Below are positions 31,590 to 36,997 of a stretch of DNA of 36,997 nucleotides, piece by piece. A model generated the notes under the pieces. The model saw only the letters and a list, made by a program, of their open reading frames with translations. It did no database searches and was not told the origin of the DNA. The DNA is from an uncultured Bacteroides sp. (GTDB taxonomy: Bacteria > Bacteroidota > Bacteroidia > Bacteroidales > Bacteroidaceae). Each line of letters starts with the position of its first letter. Position 1 is the stretch's first letter. The stretch lies in the NCBI GenBank assembly GCA_900553815.1, contig USEY01000037.1, positions 1 to 36,997 on the forward strand, written 5' to 3'. The position numbers were made by a program, and so were the translations under genes.

Positions 31590-33491
31590 TTATTCCCAAC
31601 CCGGATTTTGTGTTAAAGTATATCCTTTATCTTCATAAATGGTAATCTGGCTGGCTGGAATAGCACGTAGATAGTAGCGTTCAGAATTTAATTCTCCCTT
31701 CTTGAACACGCGCAGGTCATCTCCACGCAGGTAATTGATGTAACCTTTATCTGAATCCGTGTTGGTCGGATCTTCTGGATCGAACAAGAAGAGAACTCGT
31801 TCACCATTTTCATTCTTAGAACTCATGCCTTCGTAGTCTGCCACATTAACGTAGGCACCCAAGAATGTCTTGCTGGGGGTTCCGTCTGCATTTTCTGAGT
31901 TAAGATATTCAAATTTGGCCCAGCGGCGCAAGTCTTCACCACGGCGTCCTTCCATAATCAACTCAATGCGACGTTCGCGACGGATTTCCCACAATACCGG
32001 ATCTACTTCAGGGTCACGGGCGGGGTCGTTGATGGTTACGCCATTTACTTGTATGTTACCGCTTGCCAATTGGATAGCAGGCATAGTCTTAGCTTCTGTT
32101 TCGCCCCAAGCAGTCAGCTGACGCTTGCGAAGTGCGTTGATAGACTTATCCAAATCGTCTTGTGTGAATGCCTCACCGCCTACACGAGCTATTTCATAGC
32201 GAGCTTCTACATAGTTTAGTAATACTTCTGCATAGCGGATACAAGGAGCATCAGCGGGGCTAAGAATACCGGTACAGAAAGCTGAGCCGGCAGCCCACCA
32301 TTCGTCGTTCAAGAATTTCTTGCAGGCATATCCTGTAGGGGATGTTCCAGCTGTATAGTTAGTACCCATGGCACTCATTACACGAAGACTATCTGCTACA
32401 GTCTGATAAAGACGTGGATCACGATTCTGGAAAGAGTTCCAAATGCTCGGATCTTCGTTGCCTTGATATAATGGAGACTGACCGATTGGTAAACCATCTG
32501 TGCAGAGGTAGCTGTCTATTACATTTTGGGTTACGCCGCCTTGAGTTTGATTTTCGGGACCGTTGTAAGACATCAATGCGTTGCATTGTAACCCTGTAGT
32601 ATATTCACGATACCAGATTACTTCCGGGTTGTTGTATAAATCATCGGTTGTAAACAGTGCATTGTAGGTGTTGCCAATTCGGTAGAGGTTAGAGTTCATG
32701 ACCACATTGGCACCGTCGATAGCACCTTGCAGCAGGGCTTTGATTTCACTATCTGCTACAGGTTCTGAAGTTGGGCCTACTGTTGTGCCGTGATATTTCA
32801 ACCAAGTTGCTTGGTAGAGTAGTTCGCGTGACATGTAGGCACCTACTACGTAGCGGTTTACTTGGCGTTTTGTGTCATCAGTACGTACATTGGCCAGTGC
32901 GAATTGGAAGTCTTCCAATACTTTTTGAGCCACAAATAGGTATGGGTCGCGATCTTTATACAGCGCTTCATCTGCCGGGTCAATCACTTTGTCAATGTAA
33001 GGTACACCGCCATAAGCTTTAAGCAGATAACTGTAAGCCATGGCACGGAAGTAACGTGCTACACCTGTCCAATGATTTTTAGCTTCTTCAGAGATGCTCA
33101 TGCCGGGAATTTTTTCCAGCATAACATTAGCCTTGTAAATTATACTATAGTTATCAGACCAGATTGCGGTTTTACTGTTCCAGTCGGTAGTTGCCGATGT
33201 CGGGAAATATATATATCCTGCACTATAGGTGTTGGCATTGTTCAGGTTGATAAAATCGTCGGTATAGTCATCTCCTGAGAAATATCCAGCAAATACGGTG
33301 TAGTCAGTACCATATCCTTTGAAGTAAGACGAGTAGAAATCTTGTGCGTAGGTTCGCAGTGAAGTTTCTGTCTGCCAGTAGGAGTCATTCGTTTGTTTTT
33401 CCAGTGGCTCTTTGTTTAAGAAGTCCTCGCAACTGCATAACGAGGTCAGGGCCAGTAGACAAGCACTATATAATAAATGTTTCTTTTTCAT
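31590..33491 (-). CDS. SusD/RagB-like outer-membrane lipoprotein
   Basis: This 633-aa SusD-type glycan-binding lipoprotein has a type II signal peptide and lipobox ending in LCSC, followed by EDFLNKEP. YFRAMAYSYLLKAYGGVPYI (about residues 147-166) and CIRYAEVLLNYVEARYE are the standard family signatures. The C-terminal RRERRIELIMEGRRGEDLRRW block is typical of SusD proteins. It directly follows its SusC partner (18 bp) and precedes a terminator. The ligand is likely a peptidoglycan-derived or other amino-sugar glycan, judged by the genes downstream. Confidence 0.95.
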   Translation of the reverse strand: MKKKHLLYSACLLALTSLCSCEDFLNKEPLEKQTNDSYWQTETSLRTYAQDFYSSYFKGYGTDYTVFAGYFSGDDYTDDFINLNNANTYSAGYIYFPTSATTDWNSKTAIWSDNYSIIYKANVMLEKIPGMSISEEAKNHWTGVARYFRAMAYSYLLKAYGGVPYIDKVIDPADEALYKDRDPYLFVAQKVLEDFQFALANVRTDDTKRQVNRYVVGAYMSRELLYQATWLKYHGTTVGPTSEPVADSEIKALLQGAIDGANVVMNSNLYRIGNTYNALFTTDDLYNNPEVIWYREYTTGLQCNALMSYNGPENQTQGGVTQNVIDSYLCTDGLPIGQSPLYQGNEDPSIWNSFQNRDPRLYQTVADSLRVMSAMGTNYTAGTSPTGYACKKFLNDEWWAAGSAFCTGILSPADAPCIRYAEVLLNYVEARYEIARVGGEAFTQDDLDKSINALRKRQLTAWGETEAKTMPAIQLASGNIQVNGVTINDPARDPEVDPVLWEIRRERRIELIMEGRRGEDLRRWAKFEYLNSENADGTPSKTFLGAYVNVADYEGMSSKNENGERVLFLFDPEDPTNTDSDKGYINYLRGDDLRVFKKGELNSERYYLRAIPASQITIYEDKGYTLTQNPGWE

Positions 33492-33509
33492 GATTTTAGG
33501 ATTGTTTGA

Positions 33510-36500
33510 TTATAAACTAAGCTGAATACCGAATGATATGGTTTTCTGGTAGGGATAGCTACGTCCGAAGTTACGTGCATCGCTGCTTGAACCTGATGTG
33601 CGGATACCGATTTCCGGGTCGATAGCCGGTTTAACACCATCGATGGTGAAAAGGTTTTCACCAGTGAAGTATACACGCAGGTTTTCTACTTTGAATTTGC
33701 TCAACCATGTTTTAGGTAACGTATATCCAAAGGTTAACGTCTTCAGACGTACATAAGCCATATTCAGCAAATAACGGTCGTTCACGTTGTAGTTACCCGT
33801 TTGTGCCTGGTTGTAAATCATAGGACGTGGATAGAAGGCATCTTGGTTTTCAGGGGTCCAATAGTCTTCTGCTCCTTCGTAGAAAGGCTCACCGCTAGTG
33901 AAACCTGGCAATACCTGGTTACCGGCAGCCCACAAATTACGTTTACCTACACCCTGGAAGAACATACTGATATCAAATCCTTTCCAAGCTGCATCGAGAT
34001 TCAAGCCAAATTGTAAACGAGGAAGTGCGTTTCCGATGATAGACATATCACCGGGTTTGGTAGTCTGCGTACCTTTCTCAATTTTACCATTATTATCGAT
34101 ATCTTTGTAGAGTACATCACCCGGAGCAAATTCATAACCGGCGGGGAATACTTGGGTTTGATCAGGAATGCCAGCTTTTAATGAACCGTCAGCATTGAAG
34201 TCTGCTTCAGTCAGGAAACGGTCGAACTGTAATCCCCAGATGTCACCCAATACCATTCCTTCTTTGTAGGCGCTGGTACTCCACCAGCCAGTTGCACCGT
34301 AAGAAGGCATTGTTGTATTGTTTGTCCATTTCGTTACTTCTGTGCGGTCATCAGATATTGATGCAGTAACACCAAAGTGTAAGCCGTTCTTGAAAGTGGT
34401 ACGATAGTCAATGGCAAGTTCCCAACCTTTGGTCTGGATTTCTCCCATGTTCTCATAAGGAGCAGAAGCACCCAATGCAGAGGGCAGGTTGGCTGTAGTC
34501 AGAATATCGCTGGTGGTACGGTTGTACCAGTCAAATGTTACGCCCAATGCATCGTTGAAGAAGCGTGCGTCAAAGCCCAAGTCAAGGGTTGATACCTTTT
34601 CCCAAGTCAGCGAAGAAGATACCAAGGTCGGTTTAAGTGTAGATTGAACTTTTTTACCATCAATAATCCAGCTGTCTTGAGAGGTGGTCAGTGTAGAAAC
34701 AAAACGGTCTGTACCCACATCTTGATTACCAATCATACCCCATGAACCACGCAGTTTCAAACTGCTCAGGTAGGGCTTCAAGGGTTGCATGAAGGCTTCT
34801 TCCGAAATGCGGTAGCCGGCAGAAAATGAGGGGAAGAAGGCAAAGCGGTCGCCCGAGGGGAAGCGGGAAGAACCGTCGTAGCGGCCGTTCAACTCGAACA
34901 TGTAGCGGTCTTTATAGATATAGTTGATACGTCCGAAGAAACCGGCTACTGACCACCAAGTATGTGAACTACTGGTCGTTTGGTCGCCTGTACACAAGTT
35001 CAATTCAGGTTTTTCCGGGTCGAGCAAACCTTTGCGTTGTGCCCAGTAGTATTCGTATTCGCTCTTTTCCAAGTTCGAACCACCCATAACCTTGAAGTCG
35101 TGGTTGCCCCAGCGTTTGGCATAAGTCGCAACGATATTGGTAGTCAGGTTCTCGGTACGACCTGTCTCTTGGTACACATAGTCATAGCTGCTTGAGATGT
35201 AGTTGCCATATGAGTTGCGGAGATCGTCAACAGAAGGACATGCAGAGAAAATGTTATAACCTGCTGTCTTGCTGGGAGTTCCATATTTTTTATAGCGACT
35301 TTCTACAGAGCTGTACACAAAGTCTACATCAATCGTTAAGTCTTTGATAGGTTTGATGGTGATACCACCGGTTAGTCGTTGGTATTCACGTTCTTTATTG
35401 GTCATAGGGGCAGTGCTCTGTTCGGTCAGTGCATTGCGGAATTCTTTTCCTTCAAAGGTGCCGTAGGGCATCATTGGTTGCCAGCGGTACAGGTAGTACA
35501 GGGGGTCGTACAGGTCAGAGTTGTAGTTGAACGGTTTGTCATAGTCTGAACGAGTAAACATGAATCCAGTACGGATAGAAACGTATTTATTTAACTCAGA
35601 ATTCAATGATACATTTGCATTGTAACGCTTGTATTCGTCAGAGCCCACCTTCATCATACCTTCTTGGCCCAAGTAACCCAAAGCTACGTTGTAGTTGGTT
35701 TTACCGTTACCACCGTTGATGGAGATATTATGTGTCTGTTGGGGAGACCAATCTTTGATATATTCGTCATACCAGTCCCAAGTGCGGTAGAAGAACATAC
35801 CACCATCGCGGAATTCGAAATCACGACCCAGTTCCATTTCGCGTCCGAATTGAGTTCCGTAACCGTACTGTTCCCAATAATCTTTCATCTTTTGTATTGC
35901 AGTAGCATCTACACGCATGTTGCCCACAACATCATAAAAGGCTGTGGCGCCTTTAGACTGGTTTATAACCCCCTGTAGGTTAATATCAGCCTGTTGCCAA
36001 CCTGGCAGTTGTTCGGGTGTCTTCGTTGGGGTACGCCAAGCAAAGTTGTTGGTGTACTTCACCGACAGGCGTTCGTGTTTGGTTTTTGATTTGGTGGTAA
36101 TCAACAATACGCCGAAAGCACCACGTGCACCGTAGATAGAAGCTGAAGCGGCGTCTTTCAATACAGAAATACTCTCGATATCGTCAGGATTTACCATCGA
36201 AATATCTGTTACTTCCACGTTGTCTACCAGAATCAATGGGTTGGCACTACCATTAGGAGAACCAATGCTACCACGGATTTTGATAGTAGGTGCTCCTCCA
36301 ATTTCACCTGAGTTGGTAGTTACTGTCAGACCTGGTACTGCTCCTTGTAAGGCTCTACCGATATCAGTAATAGGACGACTGTCAATGGTCTTGTCTACGT
36401 CAACTGATGCTACTGCACCGGTTAGGTTTACTTTCTTCTGTGAACCGTAACCTACTACCACAACTTCATCAAGTAATTCAGTATCATCTTTCAATACTAC

Positions 36501-36854
36501 TTTAAGTACAGGGGTAGCTTTTACTTCTTGTGTGCTGTAGCCCACAAATGATACTTGAAGGATAGCTCCGCTCTTCACATTGAGTTGTACTTGACCATCC
36601 AAATCGGTGATGCCACCATTGGTAGTACCTTTCTCAATAACATTGGCTCCGATAATAGGTTCTCCATGAGAATCTACTACAGTTACCTTGACAGTCTGCG
36701 TTTGCATCTGTTCTGTTACTTCATACGAATTGGAAGAAACGTTTTGCTTTGCCAGCGCGTTTCCGCTTCCTAAAAATAAGGCTGTGATTATAGCTGCTGT
36801 GAGCAGTCTACTGTTAGGAAGTCCTCTCTTTTTCTCTCTTCGGTCTTCTTTCAT
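33510..36854 (-). CDS. SusC/RagA-like TonB-dependent outer-membrane receptor (complete)
   Basis: This is a full-length 1114-aa SusC protein. The order is: signal sequence (RLLTAAIITALFLGSGNALA), CarboxypepD-reg-like domain (VTVVDSHGEPIIGANVIEKG to about residue 125), the LLDEVVVVGYG TonB-box-like signature, plug (IRGSIGSPNGSANPLILVDN, VLKDAASASIYGARGAFGVL), and a barrel ending in the strand ISFGIQLSL. The basic n-region before the signal core is long (MKEDRREKKRGLPNS). Together with SusD it would import the primary ligand of the locus. No anti-sigma, hybrid two-component or SusR regulator is in the window; the upstream 143 bp to the edge hold no recognisable gene. Confidence 0.96.
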   Translation of the reverse strand: MKEDRREKKRGLPNSRLLTAAIITALFLGSGNALAKQNVSSNSYEVTEQMQTQTVKVTVVDSHGEPIIGANVIEKGTTNGGITDLDGQVQLNVKSGAILQVSFVGYSTQEVKATPVLKVVLKDDTELLDEVVVVGYGSQKKVNLTGAVASVDVDKTIDSRPITDIGRALQGAVPGLTVTTNSGEIGGAPTIKIRGSIGSPNGSANPLILVDNVEVTDISMVNPDDIESISVLKDAASASIYGARGAFGVLLITTKSKTKHERLSVKYTNNFAWRTPTKTPEQLPGWQQADINLQGVINQSKGATAFYDVVGNMRVDATAIQKMKDYWEQYGYGTQFGREMELGRDFEFRDGGMFFYRTWDWYDEYIKDWSPQQTHNISINGGNGKTNYNVALGYLGQEGMMKVGSDEYKRYNANVSLNSELNKYVSIRTGFMFTRSDYDKPFNYNSDLYDPLYYLYRWQPMMPYGTFEGKEFRNALTEQSTAPMTNKEREYQRLTGGITIKPIKDLTIDVDFVYSSVESRYKKYGTPSKTAGYNIFSACPSVDDLRNSYGNYISSSYDYVYQETGRTENLTTNIVATYAKRWGNHDFKVMGGSNLEKSEYEYYWAQRKGLLDPEKPELNLCTGDQTTSSSHTWWSVAGFFGRINYIYKDRYMFELNGRYDGSSRFPSGDRFAFFPSFSAGYRISEEAFMQPLKPYLSSLKLRGSWGMIGNQDVGTDRFVSTLTTSQDSWIIDGKKVQSTLKPTLVSSSLTWEKVSTLDLGFDARFFNDALGVTFDWYNRTTSDILTTANLPSALGASAPYENMGEIQTKGWELAIDYRTTFKNGLHFGVTASISDDRTEVTKWTNNTTMPSYGATGWWSTSAYKEGMVLGDIWGLQFDRFLTEADFNADGSLKAGIPDQTQVFPAGYEFAPGDVLYKDIDNNGKIEKGTQTTKPGDMSIIGNALPRLQFGLNLDAAWKGFDISMFFQGVGKRNLWAAGNQVLPGFTSGEPFYEGAEDYWTPENQDAFYPRPMIYNQAQTGNYNVNDRYLLNMAYVRLKTLTFGYTLPKTWLSKFKVENLRVYFTGENLFTIDGVKPAIDPEIGIRTSGSSSDARNFGRSYPYQKTISFGIQLSL

Positions 36855-36997
36855 AGGTAATGAATTTTAGTTATTTTTATGAAAAAACAAAGGGTTTTTT
36901 GTCTGTTTGGTTCTGTATTATTTAAAGGTTCTTTTTTATTTTTAATACTTCGTTAAATTAATAGCTAATCCGTTGATAACAAATAAGTTAATTAATA

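Noticed and set aside
36855..36997. Promoter or regulator gene upstream of the complete SusC
   Set aside because: No TAnnTTTG-type box, ORF or hairpin could be supported in these 143 AT-rich bases; control elements may lie beyond the edge.

Overview
The window reads as a Bacteroidales chromosome segment, Bacteroides- or Phocaeicola-like. The evidence is two SusC/SusD outer-membrane pairs, Bacteroidales-type lipoprotein signals, families typical of the group (DUF4922, DUF5009/COG4299, DUF1343, golvesin-type inserts), and a candidate Bacteroides-type -7 box (TATCTTTG). I cannot name the species. There are 19 substantial protein genes and no RNA genes or CRISPR array. The left edge may hold the tail of an unrelated element.

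Layout. On the + strand (about 41-6586) lie a SusC-like receptor missing its N-terminus, a SusD-like lipoprotein and a secreted GH20 beta-hexosaminidase, ending at a strong intrinsic terminator (6617-6665). Everything from 6849 to 36854 is on the - strand and converges on that point. In transcription order it comprises: a complete SusC/SusD pair (36854-31590) closed by a terminator at 31519-31556; a GHL10/DigH-like glycosidase; a DUF1343/NamZ protein; a sodium:solute symporter; an Amidase_3 protein with inserted domains; a metallophosphatase fused to a PQQ-type propeller; a family-2 glycosyltransferase; a DUF4922 (GalT/HIT-like) protein; a SpoIID/LytB-domain protein; an AmpG-like permease; a second NamZ; a FAD/Fe-S D-lactate-type dehydrogenase; a MurT-like membrane protein; a MurK-like kinase; MurQ; and a serine hydrolase-SGNH fusion.

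Function. The gene set points to one job: scavenging peptidoglycan or its fragments and catabolising N-acetylmuramic acid (MurNAc). A plausible route is capture by SusC/D, removal of stem peptides by the amidase, cutting of denuded glycan (GHL10, possibly SpoIID), exo-trimming by NamZ and GH20, inner-membrane import by MurT, AmpG and the symporter, phosphorylation by MurK, and cleavage of MurNAc-6-P by MurQ to GlcNAc-6-P and D-lactate. The large FAD/Fe-S flavoprotein just upstream of murT would then oxidise that D-lactate. The murT-murK-murQ order matches the three-gene MurNAc cluster described in Tannerella forsythia. No regulator and no NagZ (GH3), nagA or nagB is present in the window.

Non-coding and repeat structure is unusually rich. 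There are two intergenic arrays with the same 23-bp period but different sequences, dispersed Bacteroides-type repeats that sit inside reading frames (NamZ-1, AmpG and the dehydrogenase linker), and several strong intercistronic hairpins. All functional assignments are from sequence motifs and context; nothing here was searched against databases.
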